This document shows, piece after piece, positions 39,839-47,847 of a DNA stretch of 62,969 nt. The notes beneath the pieces are model-generated. The model searched no databases. It saw only the letters and a program-made list of their open reading frames with translations, and was not told the DNA's origin. Both the position numbers and the translations under genes were made by a program. Every line of letters begins with the position of its first letter. The stretch's first letter is position 1. Source of the stretch: SZUA-448 sp964602475 (GTDB lineage Bacteria; Bacillota; Clostridia; Lachnospirales; Lachnospiraceae); assembly GCA_964602475.1 (NCBI GenBank), contig CAZRRN010000010.1, positions 1-62,969 on the forward strand. The letters run 5' to 3'.

Positions 39839-42181
39839 ATGGAATATGTAATACAAATGAATTCGGTTAATCAGGCGGAAGCAGGTACCTATCTGCTGAG
39901 AGAAGGTGAAACAGCAGAATGTGTCTGCCTCATTTTGAAAGGGAAAGCTGCAGTAGATGGGAGGGGTGTTTATCTTACACTCGGTGCGGGAAGTTTTCTT
40001 GGTTTAAATGATTTGTATGAAGGAAAATACCTCTGTGACTATATTTCATTGGAGGATGTTTCTTTTTATGCTTTTCCGGTAAAGAATCCGAGTGGGCTTG
40101 GGCAGATTTTATCTGCCAACAAGGAATACGGGGGTCTGATGCTTTGGTCTTTCAGCCGCTATATCAGTGATCTTACTGCATTTAGTGAAGAACTGACGAA
40201 ACAGGCTGCAGAACAGTTTAAGTATTGCAGGAATACATATGAGCGCTACCGGGAAATTAGTTCTGAGCAGAAACTAAAGCCCAGAAATCTACAGCTTGTT
40301 CATGGTCTGCAGGAGTTTCACGCTGCGGTAAGACCTGCAGAAAAGAAACTGCGGTATTACAGGGAAGCTGCGGGGATTGCTCTGGACAAACATAAGGATT
40401 ATTTTTCCGGAGCGCCGGTTATGGTGCAGTACCATGTAGAAGAGGAAGCAGAACTGATTAACGGTCTTTTGAAAGGCTGCAGAGAAGCGGCTGAGTATTT
40501 GGAGGATGTTTTTCATTTAATAATAAATCAGGGTGACGAAAACCTGTTTGTTTATATTGCAGCTTTAATTGGGGATATAAGGGCCAAAAACGGTGACGAG
40601 AACGAATTAACCGATATGCTGGATGAACTGACAGAACGGATTAATAAAATTGATATATTTTTCAGCGATTGTATTGGGAGAGTTTTATATGTTGACCGGG
40701 AACGCCTGGAAAAGATATATGCAGCCGTTCTTTCCGGTGGAAAGGTTATTATAGCAGAACCGGAAAATGAAGTAATTGAAGAAATTCAAGGGGAAGATCT
40801 TGACAAACTGACCAGAAGTCTGCAGGGATCACTTCGTAAGATTCTCGCATTTTCCGAATGGGATCCGGAAAAGGCAGACCGGTTTGAACGAAACATCAAT
40901 GAATTTGTACAGCTCCAGGATCGAATGCTTCAGAGTAACGAGATTCGTAAACTGAAGAAAGAAATCACCGAGCAGTTTTTTGACCTATATATGGAGGTGT
41001 TTCTTAATGCATATCGTAACGATTCACTTCCTCCGGCTGTTGAGCTGTTTCTGAATTATGCATTTGTGGATGAACGGTTGATTGACAGGGAGCAGCTTGC
41101 GCAGCTATGGTCGTTTCCGAGAGAAGAACAGCAGCCGGAGCCATGCAGGGTGTATTCTCTTAGGGAATGGCTGACGCTGATCTATGAGATGAAGAGAGTT
41201 CCTTCTAAGAGTGAATTCGATATGGAGTACGAAGAAACCCTGCGTGATATGAAAAAACGCGGGCAAGTTAGTGATGCAGAGATCCGTCAGGCTTTAAATA
41301 ATCCGAAACGCTGGCTGGATTATGAAATACATAACGTTTTTTCGTGCAACGATCGTCTGATTAACGGTCAGATCAGCACCTTTGTGCCGATTCTGTACGG
41401 GGATAGTCTTTCACTGAAGTTGTCAAGCTCCTTTACCGGTAAAAAAACAATCAATGATCTTGTGGTACGTCTTCTACAAAAGGATCCAACGGTCTTTTAC
41501 CGTGAACTGATGTATACGAATGTTGCCGGAGGGCTTGAACGGGAGTATATTATGAGACCTGTCTATCCGGAAATCATTCTGTTTCCGATTAGTGGAGCGA
41601 ACGGTATCATGTGGCAGGATATTTCAGGAAAACACCGGGATTCTTCGGGACGGTTTTTGATGCCGAGGTTCTTTGAAGGCCGACCGGAGGATACCATGGT
41701 TCGTATGCTTGGAAGATTCCGCTGGGAGCTTTGCAGAACAATTCAGGGAAGCTCTTGGAATAGTATTCAGGTAAAGTCCCTGACTTCGGAATATTGTGAT
41801 TACCTACAGTATTTTCGTAAGAATCATGAGCTCTCGGAGGAAAAAAAAGAAAAGCTTAAAATGCAAATTCAACATGCAAAAGGAAATTCAAGAGAGACCT
41901 TTGTGCAGGATTATGAAATGTGGATTAAGTATGAGTCAACAGGGGCAATCCGCATGAATAAGGTTGCACGAGAAATACTGGCGACCTACTGTCCGTTTGC
42001 AAAGCAGACCAGAAAATCGCTCGCCGGTCAGCCAATTTTTGATGAGGCGGGTGCAAGGTTCGAAAGAAATCTTACAAGAAAGCTTTATGAACTTGATTTA
42101 CATTACAGAAATCTGGAAAAAGATAACATTAACATTCCAGAGGAAATGCTGCTGACAATGGAGTACTATAAAACCGTTTAA
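39839..42181 (+). CDS. Large protein with N-terminal cyclic-nucleotide-binding fold, unknown function
   Basis: A soluble 780-residue protein. Residues ~1-120 look like a CRP-type beta-roll (EAGTYLLREGETAECVCLILKGKAAV ... LGAGSFLGLNDLY), but the phosphate-binding cassette lacks the usual Glu and Arg, so ordinary cAMP binding is doubtful. The remaining ~650 residues are mainly helical and match no family I recognise; they are not a DNA-binding domain. GGGGGAG lies before the ATG and the gene has its own promoter. The TPR-ATPase gene starts 23 bases after its stop, so the two almost certainly act together. No signal peptide or membrane segment. Confidence 0.7.
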   Translation: MEYVIQMNSVNQAEAGTYLLREGETAECVCLILKGKAAVDGRGVYLTLGAGSFLGLNDLYEGKYLCDYISLEDVSFYAFPVKNPSGLGQILSANKEYGGLMLWSFSRYISDLTAFSEELTKQAAEQFKYCRNTYERYREISSEQKLKPRNLQLVHGLQEFHAAVRPAEKKLRYYREAAGIALDKHKDYFSGAPVMVQYHVEEEAELINGLLKGCREAAEYLEDVFHLIINQGDENLFVYIAALIGDIRAKNGDENELTDMLDELTERINKIDIFFSDCIGRVLYVDRERLEKIYAAVLSGGKVIIAEPENEVIEEIQGEDLDKLTRSLQGSLRKILAFSEWDPEKADRFERNINEFVQLQDRMLQSNEIRKLKKEITEQFFDLYMEVFLNAYRNDSLPPAVELFLNYAFVDERLIDREQLAQLWSFPREEQQPEPCRVYSLREWLTLIYEMKRVPSKSEFDMEYEETLRDMKKRGQVSDAEIRQALNNPKRWLDYEIHNVFSCNDRLINGQISTFVPILYGDSLSLKLSSSFTGKKTINDLVVRLLQKDPTVFYRELMYTNVAGGLEREYIMRPVYPEIILFPISGANGIMWQDISGKHRDSSGRFLMPRFFEGRPEDTMVRMLGRFRWELCRTIQGSSWNSIQVKSLTSEYCDYLQYFRKNHELSEEKKEKLKMQIQHAKGNSRETFVQDYEMWIKYESTGAIRMNKVAREILATYCPFAKQTRKSLAGQPIFDEAGARFERNLTRKLYELDLHYRNLEKDNINIPEEMLLTMEYYKTV

Positions 42182-42204
42182 GACAGCTGCTTGGGGGGCG
42201 TTGG

Positions 42205-44277
42205 ATGGACAGCTATAATACTATTATTGTGATAACAGCAATGAAGAAGGCCATGGCAGCCGGAGAAAATGACAAGGCGTATCATCTGGTTCAAAAGGTT
42301 AATCTTCGGCAGGTGAGTAAAGTTCTTGATCTTCTTACAGTGGCGGATGTATGTGCGGGAACGAAGCATTATGAAGAGGCAAAAGCGTGGTATAAAAAAG
42401 CTTACGTAAGAACCGGTTCCAAGCGGTCGCTGTCGCAGCTGGTATACATGTCAATTAAAACGGAATCCGTAACCGAAGCTCAGAATTATCTTGACCTGCT
42501 CGAAGAGGAATCTCCCAATGACCCTTTGCGGTTAAGCTATCGTTTTCGCATACAGAAACTAAAACATATTCCTTTGGCGGAACAGATTCAAACTCTGGAG
42601 CAGCTAAAAAAGGAAGACTATATAGAACGCTGGGCTTATGAACTTGCGAAGCTTTACCATAAAGTGGGAGACACTGCAAGCTGTATCAGAGAATGTGGCG
42701 ATATTATTCTGTGGTTCGGTGAGGGAGAGTATGTCGAATGGGCCAAAATACTGCGGGGGCATCTTCTGGGTGAGATCGATATACACGAGCTGCAGGAGCA
42801 GCAGGAGGCACTGCGTCGTGCAAACGAAGTCAGACAGGAAATCGGAGAAAAGACCGAAGCAGAGTTTGATGAAACAGACGAAATGTTTACCGACTGTGGA
42901 AATGTTGAAGAGGTTACGGCTATAGTACCGGAAGATGGTAATTCAGAAGACGAAAACACTGTTTTTAAGGCGGTGGCAAAGATGGAGAGACCAAAAGAGG
43001 AATCGAAAGCGATGCCGGAAGATGAGTCGGAAACAGAATTGTTAATGGGACAGACAGAGGAAGCGGAAGCAAGATCGGAAGAGGAGCCGGAGACAGAATC
43101 GTCAGAAGGACAGACAGAGGAAGCGGAAGCAAGATCGGAAGAGGAGTCGGAGGCAGAATCGTCAAAGAGACGGACAGAGGAAGCGGAAGAAAAACCGGAA
43201 GAGGAGTTGGAGGCAGAATCGTCAGAAGAATCGGCGCAAGTAGTAACAGCGGAACCGACGGAATCGGAAGAAAAACTGGAAGAGAGAAAGACAGAAGCAA
43301 TTAAGCAAAAGATGCTGCAGACAGAGCGGCTGCGGGACGAACAGGTGCAGCGGCTTGAACGTTCTGCTCTGGAACGTGATGCGGTTCAGTATATGGAGAA
43401 ATTTTTAAGGCAGAATGAGAGCCGTTCGACGAAAGAGGTTGCAACAAGAGAACTGCATCGAAGCCGCGAATCCCAGTATCAGCTGCAGGAGAATGGAAAG
43501 CTTTTCCGGATGCTTGCGGAGAACGAGATGGAACTTGAAGACATCCTTGGGAATTATGCGCGGATGGACGGAGTTAGAAAGCAGTTGGTAAGATCATTAG
43601 ATATTATATTTGACGGTCATAAACGTGTGGATAATCTGATTATTACCGGGGGCAGGCATTGTGGAAAAACGACACTGGCAAAAAAAATCGCAAAGCTGAT
43701 GTACCGGTTCGGTGAACTGAAGACGACAAAAGTTGCGTTGGTTGATGCAGACCGATTGAATCGAATCGATATTGGTAAAAAACAGGAAGCGCTGATGGAC
43801 TGCTGTCTGATTATTGAACAGGCAGGTAAGCTGAAAGAACAGACGGTAAACAGACTGGTGGATATGAATCCGGCATTTCAGGGAAGAACCGTTGTTTTTC
43901 TAGAGGATAACCGCAGCGCAGTTAATACTCTGCTTCGCGATAATCCGTCGCTGAACAGTGTATATAACAATAGAATTCATTTACCAAATGAGTATAAACC
44001 GGACGATTTGAAGGGATTTGCATATGAGTTTCTTCTGGATCGTGAATATGAAATCGATATTGAAGCAGCAGATGAGTTGGATCACCGGATTTGCGCTGTT
44101 ATTTTACAGAAAAGTGAAAATCCAATCAGTGACAGCATTGATATCGTAAAAGAAGCGGTCCGTAACGCCGAGAAACGAACCGCCAGAAAGCTTGCCAGTA
44201 TTGCTGAGACCGGACAATATGAAAATGCGGATATAATGATTCTGCATCGGGAAGATTTTACGGAGTTTATACGTTAA
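42205..44277 (+). CDS. TPR protein with C-terminal CbxX/SpoVK-like AAA+ domain
   Basis: A 690-residue soluble protein. Residues ~1-200 are TPR-like helices (ADVCAGTKHYEEAKAWYKKAY, WAYELAKLYHKVGDTASCIRECG). A Glu-rich low-complexity region with 20-residue repeats (43018-43235) follows, then a basic coiled coil. The C-terminal ~220 residues form an AAA+ domain with Walker A GGRHCGKTT at 482-490. Its lid region (LRDNPSLNSVYNNRIHLPNEYKPDDL) resembles CbxX/SpoVK ATPases. The Walker B is degraded (CCLIIEQA). The TPR-plus-CbxX order is that of EccA in type VII secretion, though no other secretion gene is here. The partner is the gene 23 bases upstream. Confidence 0.72.
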   Translation: MDSYNTIIVITAMKKAMAAGENDKAYHLVQKVNLRQVSKVLDLLTVADVCAGTKHYEEAKAWYKKAYVRTGSKRSLSQLVYMSIKTESVTEAQNYLDLLEEESPNDPLRLSYRFRIQKLKHIPLAEQIQTLEQLKKEDYIERWAYELAKLYHKVGDTASCIRECGDIILWFGEGEYVEWAKILRGHLLGEIDIHELQEQQEALRRANEVRQEIGEKTEAEFDETDEMFTDCGNVEEVTAIVPEDGNSEDENTVFKAVAKMERPKEESKAMPEDESETELLMGQTEEAEARSEEEPETESSEGQTEEAEARSEEESEAESSKRRTEEAEEKPEEELEAESSEESAQVVTAEPTESEEKLEERKTEAIKQKMLQTERLRDEQVQRLERSALERDAVQYMEKFLRQNESRSTKEVATRELHRSRESQYQLQENGKLFRMLAENEMELEDILGNYARMDGVRKQLVRSLDIIFDGHKRVDNLIITGGRHCGKTTLAKKIAKLMYRFGELKTTKVALVDADRLNRIDIGKKQEALMDCCLIIEQAGKLKEQTVNRLVDMNPAFQGRTVVFLEDNRSAVNTLLRDNPSLNSVYNNRIHLPNEYKPDDLKGFAYEFLLDREYEIDIEAADELDHRICAVILQKSENPISDSIDIVKEAVRNAEKRTARKLASIAETGQYENADIMILHREDFTEFIR
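43018..43235 (+). repeat. 60-base tandem coding repeats, about 3.6 copies
   Basis: Units begin at about 43021, 43081, 43141 and 43201 and encode a 20-residue acidic segment containing EEAEARSEEE. The first two are closest. The array lengthens the linker between TPR and AAA+ domains in steps of 20 residues. Confidence 0.9.
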
Positions 44278-44611
44278 ATTTGATCTGCACTTCTTCCTTC
44301 AGGCGCTGTCCGCCTTTTGACTCGACACGTTTGGTTACGTTTAATGTGTAGAGTTCATCGGGGGTATAGGAGGCACGGGGTTCAATTTCAATGACGTGGT
44401 TTTCTTCATCATAGTGGATGCTGGTGTCCAGCAGTCCACCAGATGAATTTGTGACATAGAGATTATTGTTATTGACAGTCGATGCATTTAACGGAGCCGT
44501 GAACTTAATCCGCCATACGAACTTGCCGGTACGAAACTTTAAATCTTGTTTAACCAGTTTTTCGGAACCGGAAGAAACAGATTTGATATCGATATAGTTG
44601 GTTGGACACAT
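44267..44611 (-). CDS. Small Ig-like (SbsA-type) domain protein without signal peptide
   Basis: A 114-residue single-domain protein. The pattern VWRIKFTAPLNASTVNNNNLYVTN ... YTLNVTK is that of bacterial Ig-like domains of the SbsA/Big_5 sort, usually found in S-layer and surface proteins. The chain begins directly with the domain lead-in and has no signal sequence or anchor, which is odd for this fold. GAGGTG lies 8 bases before ATG. Its 3' end overlaps the convergent ATPase gene by 11 bases. A TATAAT box for this strand lies at 44730-44725. Confidence 0.7.
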   Translation of the reverse strand: MCPTNYIDIKSVSSGSEKLVKQDLKFRTGKFVWRIKFTAPLNASTVNNNNLYVTNSSGGLLDTSIHYDEENHVIEIEPRASYTPDELYTLNVTKRVESKGGQRLKEEVQIKFNV

Positions 44612-44796
44612 AACAGCACCTCATTTATACGGTATATACCATATGCACAGATGCTCTGTACCATATGGGAATGTTCTGTATTTATGTTTTGTAATGCAGC
44701 TTGCCTGAAATCGCTTGCAATTTGATTATACCATAGTTCGAATTATTTGAATAGAACAAATTTTTACATTTGTTACACAAATCTATTAAAAAGGCA
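44612..44796. other. Divergent intergenic region with short palindromes
   Basis: The stretch between the Ig-like gene and murA holds GGTATATACC (44630-44639) and two CATATG sites inside short repeats near 44640-44668, a minus-strand TATAAT, and A/T-rich sequence. No coding potential seen. Confidence 0.5.
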
Positions 44797-44824
44797 TTTA
44801 CAAATCCTCGGAATGTGCTATAAT
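44797..44824 (+). promoter_or_regulatory. SigmaA promoter of murA
   Basis: TTTACA (44797-44802), 16-base spacer, TATAAT (44819-44824). It is 115 bases before the murA start, leaving a ~110-base leader. Confidence 0.75.
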
Positions 44825-44898
44825 TTCCTTAAAGAAGAATAAACATTTACATATACTGTATACTAATACGACAGTAATTCATTCGGATAGAATAAATG

Positions 44899-44939
44899 AA
44901 AGGACGTGCCGGCATTCTGCTTGCCGGACGGGATCAATA
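44899..44939 (+). promoter_or_regulatory. murA Shine-Dalgarno separated from the start codon by a hairpin
   Basis: AAAGGA (44899-44904) is followed at once by a hairpin. CCGGCA (44909-44914) pairs with TGCCGG (44922-44927), and CGT (44905-44907) pairs with ACG (44928-44930), with one bulged G. Nine bases lead to ATG 44940. No closer Shine-Dalgarno is present except a weak GGGAT. Folded spacing is about 9-10 bases. Confidence 0.55.
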
Positions 44940-46238
44940 ATGGAACAGTATGTCATCAAGGGCGGAAAAGCACTTGCCGGTGAGGTGACCATCGGAGGTG
45001 CCAAAAATGCGGCGCTTGGAGTTATTGCTGCGGCAGTTATGTCTGATGAGACAGTGACGATAGAAAATATTCCGGATGTTCGGGATATTAATGTATTGCT
45101 TGAAGCGATGGAGGAGATCGGCGTGAAGATCAGCCGACCGAACCGTCATACGGTAAAGATCAATGGCAACAAAATCAATTCTCTCTGCGTAGATTCGGAT
45201 GCTATTCGAAAGATACGCGGATCTTATTATTTACTCGGAGCACTGCTCGGTAAATATAATAACGCACAGGTTGCGCTTCCCGGCGGATGCAATATCGGTA
45301 GCCGTCCGATTGACCAGCACATCAAAGGCTTTGAAGCACTCGGAGCAAAGACAAAGATTCAGCACGGACTGATTATGGCACAGGCTGACAAGCTGATCGG
45401 TAATCATATTTATCTTGATATTAACAGTGTCGGTGCGACGATTAATATTATGCTTGCCTCAGTACTTGCAGAAGGACAGACCATCATTGAGAATACTGCA
45501 AAGGAACCCCATGTTGTTGATGTCGCAAATTTTCTTAACAGTATGGGTGCCAACGTCAAGGGCGCAGGCACGGATGTTATTCGGATTAAAGGAACTGATA
45601 AGCTGCATGGAAGTACGTATTCAATTATTCCAGATCAGATTGAAGCCGGAACCTTTATGCTTGCAGCGGCAGCAACGCACGGGGATGTTCTGATTAAGAA
45701 CGTTATACCAAAGCATATGGAAGCAATTTCTGCAAAGCTGGTGGAGGTAGGCGCGGAGGTTGAGGAGTTTGATGATGCAATTCGTGTATGTGTAACTAAG
45801 AGGCTTGGACATACGCAGGTAAAGACGTTTCCGTATCCCGGATTTCCCACTGATATGCAGCCTCAGATTACTACGATGCTTGCGATGTCTTCCGGAACCA
45901 GTATTGTGACAGAAAGCGTTTTTGAAAATCGTTTTAAGTACGTAGATGAACTGACTAAGATGGGAGCATCCATCAAGGTTGAAGGAAATACCGCAATTAT
46001 TGACGGAATTCAGGAACTGACCGGAGCAACCGTACTGGCACCGGATCTGAGAGCCGGTGCAGCGCTTGTTATTGCCGGGCTTTCTGCCGAGGGATTTACA
46101 GTTGTTGAACAGGTTGAGTTTATTGAACGCGGATATGAGAATTTTGAAAAGAAAATGCTTGAGCTCGGAGCGGTAATGATGAAAGTTGATGCCTCCAATG
46201 AAAAGGCGGTTCGTAAGTTTAAGCTTAAGGTGAGCTGA
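44940..46238 (+). CDS. murA: UDP-N-acetylglucosamine 1-carboxyvinyltransferase
   Basis: It catalyses the first committed step of peptidoglycan synthesis, transferring enolpyruvate to UDP-GlcNAc in the cytoplasm; the target of fosfomycin. The 432-residue EPSP-synthase fold protein carries the N-terminal GGAKNAALG motif, catalytic Cys117 in PGGCNIGSRPIDQH (so fosfomycin-type Cys, not Asp) and the LRAGAALVIAGLSA segment. It has its own promoter and a leader with a hairpin between Shine-Dalgarno and ATG. A long bidirectional hairpin follows its stop. Confidence 0.97.
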   Translation: MEQYVIKGGKALAGEVTIGGAKNAALGVIAAAVMSDETVTIENIPDVRDINVLLEAMEEIGVKISRPNRHTVKINGNKINSLCVDSDAIRKIRGSYYLLGALLGKYNNAQVALPGGCNIGSRPIDQHIKGFEALGAKTKIQHGLIMAQADKLIGNHIYLDINSVGATINIMLASVLAEGQTIIENTAKEPHVVDVANFLNSMGANVKGAGTDVIRIKGTDKLHGSTYSIIPDQIEAGTFMLAAAATHGDVLIKNVIPKHMEAISAKLVEVGAEVEEFDDAIRVCVTKRLGHTQVKTFPYPGFPTDMQPQITTMLAMSSGTSIVTESVFENRFKYVDELTKMGASIKVEGNTAIIDGIQELTGATVLAPDLRAGAALVIAGLSAEGFTVVEQVEFIERGYENFEKKMLELGAVMMKVDASNEKAVRKFKLKVS

Positions 46239-46249
46239 AGAATATAATG

Positions 46250-46318
46250 AAAGCCTCGGAGATTTTGATATAATCCTTGTCAGACTGACAGGTAATATCG
46301 AAATATCCGGGGCTTTTT
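46250..46318. terminator. Long bidirectional terminator hairpin between murA and the HD-GYP gene
   Basis: AAAGCCTCGGA at the left pairs with TCCGGGGCTTT at the right. The stem continues through ATTTTGATAT/ATATCGAAAT and closes with a perfect TGTCAG-A-CTGACA tip. T-runs follow on both strands. The hairpin is about 69 bases, much longer than usual. Confidence 0.88.
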
Positions 46319-46325
46319 GTATCGA

Positions 46326-47414
46326 CTATATAATTGCCTCAATGTAAAGAGTCTTTTCAGAGGACAAATCAACGTATTTTTTACCTACTTTAATGATTGG
46401 TCTTGCAAGAGCAAACCGGTTCATCATAACAATCTTTCCTTCCGACTTGTCGTTCAGCCGAACGCTGCTGTTGATGTAAGTCAGATTCAGGTGTTCAAGG
46501 AAACACATCAGATAATGGGGATCATATTTGGTATAGCCTTCGGTCTCGAACAGGTTGATTACTTCAAACGGACAGATGGAATCCCGATAAACACGGACAG
46601 AAGTCATTGCTTCATAGACATCAGCAATTGCGACAATTTTGGCAAAGGAATCAATCTGATCGCTCAGCAGCCCCATCGGATATCCGCTTCCGTCACAGCG
46701 TTCATGGTGCATCATTGCAGCCATTTTGACGCGGTTGTCAAGCTCCTTCGGGCGAAGTATATTATATCCGCGGATTGCATGTGTTTTGACCGTGGCATAT
46801 TCTTCCGCAGTAAGACGACCTGGCTTCAGAATAATTGCAGGCGGTAGAGTGACCTTGCCGACATCGTGCAGGAGACCTGCCAGAGTAAGAACCTCAAGAT
46901 CCTTCTTCGGAAAATCAAGCCATGTTCCAAGAACATAACAAATCACTGCAACATTAAGGGAGTGAGCAAAGGTCTGATCGTTAAAATCACGAAGACAGTG
47001 CAGCATGTCAAATACATGAATGCCATTGCGGGAGTGCTTTAAAAGACTTTGAACGTTGCCCAGTAAAGCATTTTGATCCACCTTTGCATTTGTTCCGACA
47101 ATATCGTGGATCTGGTTTCTTAAGAGATCAACGGCGATCGGCATTTCCGATTTATAATATTGAAATTCAGGAGTTGCTTTGATTTTTTCTGACATTGCCT
47201 GTTCGGAAACAACAGGCTGGTTGAACATGGACTGGGTATCTTCTTCGGTATTTACGGTAATTGTGTTGACAGAATAGAACTTCAAACGGGTAATCAGCTT
47301 GTCATCAATGACAGTACCCTTTGAAATAATCATCTGGTTATTAAAGGTAAATACGTCCTCGGCTACAATCATACCCGGGATAACCTGACTGGTAAATAAT
47401 TTCACCGTATTCAT
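46326..47414 (-). CDS. HD-GYP domain protein (predicted cyclic-di-GMP phosphodiesterase), paralogue of 14283-15365
   Basis: A soluble 362-residue protein closely similar in layout to the product of 14283-15365. It shares the N-terminal PGMIVAEDVF lead-in, HDVGK near residue 182, HHERCDGSGYP, the FAKIVAIADVYEAMTS helix and the C-terminal ARPIIKVGKKYVDL tail. Both metal and GYP motifs are intact. ATG 47414 is chosen because GGGGGG lies 7-8 bases upstream and the paralogue starts at the same place; the longer frame to 47522 is unsupported. It stands alone behind its own leader. It is the third HD-GYP protein of the window. Confidence 0.92.
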   Translation of the reverse strand: MNTVKLFTSQVIPGMIVAEDVFTFNNQMIISKGTVIDDKLITRLKFYSVNTITVNTEEDTQSMFNQPVVSEQAMSEKIKATPEFQYYKSEMPIAVDLLRNQIHDIVGTNAKVDQNALLGNVQSLLKHSRNGIHVFDMLHCLRDFNDQTFAHSLNVAVICYVLGTWLDFPKKDLEVLTLAGLLHDVGKVTLPPAIILKPGRLTAEEYATVKTHAIRGYNILRPKELDNRVKMAAMMHHERCDGSGYPMGLLSDQIDSFAKIVAIADVYEAMTSVRVYRDSICPFEVINLFETEGYTKYDPHYLMCFLEHLNLTYINSSVRLNDKSEGKIVMMNRFALARPIIKVGKKYVDLSSEKTLYIEAII

Positions 47415-47792
47415 TGAATTGCCCCCCAATCCACTTTGACCTCGTATTTTGGGAAATATTTGCACACTGTTCCAAAATACAGTCATTAAGGACATTATAA
47501 AGAAAAAAAACAGACTTGTCAATCAATCATGGGGATGAATTCAATGAAATCATAGAAAGTCAAACTGTTGTTGCGGTTTTTCTACAACGTATCGTTGAAT
47601 GACCGGATACAATAAAACATTTTGCGACTCTGGCGGAAAGCAGCAAGAACTGAGGAAGCTTCCTACATTTTATGATTGTCGAAGAATTGTAGTATGTGGT
47701 AAAATAAAATACATAGACTGTTTTCATTGACAGGCTGATTTATAGCTTGAGATGTGTTAAAAGATACACGGAATTAATACTACTATTTAAAA
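47415..47792. other. Divergent intergenic region between HD-GYP and xylanase genes
   Basis: No coding potential seen. It contains a perfect 12-base palindrome AGGAAGCTTCCT (about 47653-47664) and a possible plus-strand promoter TTGTCG (47676-47681), 18 bases, TAAAAT (47700-47705). A TTGACA near 47728 has no matching -10 box at standard spacing. Confidence 0.4.
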
Positions 47793-47834
47793 GTGCCGAT
47801 TCGGGTAGAAGCTAATCTGGCTGAACCGAAGCAC
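47793..47834 (+). promoter_or_regulatory. Hairpin in the xylanase leader just before the ribosome-binding site
   Basis: GTGC (47793-47796) pairs with GCAC (47831-47834). After a 3-base bulge, TTCGG pairs with CCGAA, with an inner AGC/GCT stem. CGGAG follows 5 bases later. The bulged, stacked form could be a small regulatory structure. Confidence 0.4.
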
Positions 47835-47847
47835 AGAACGGAGCAAT

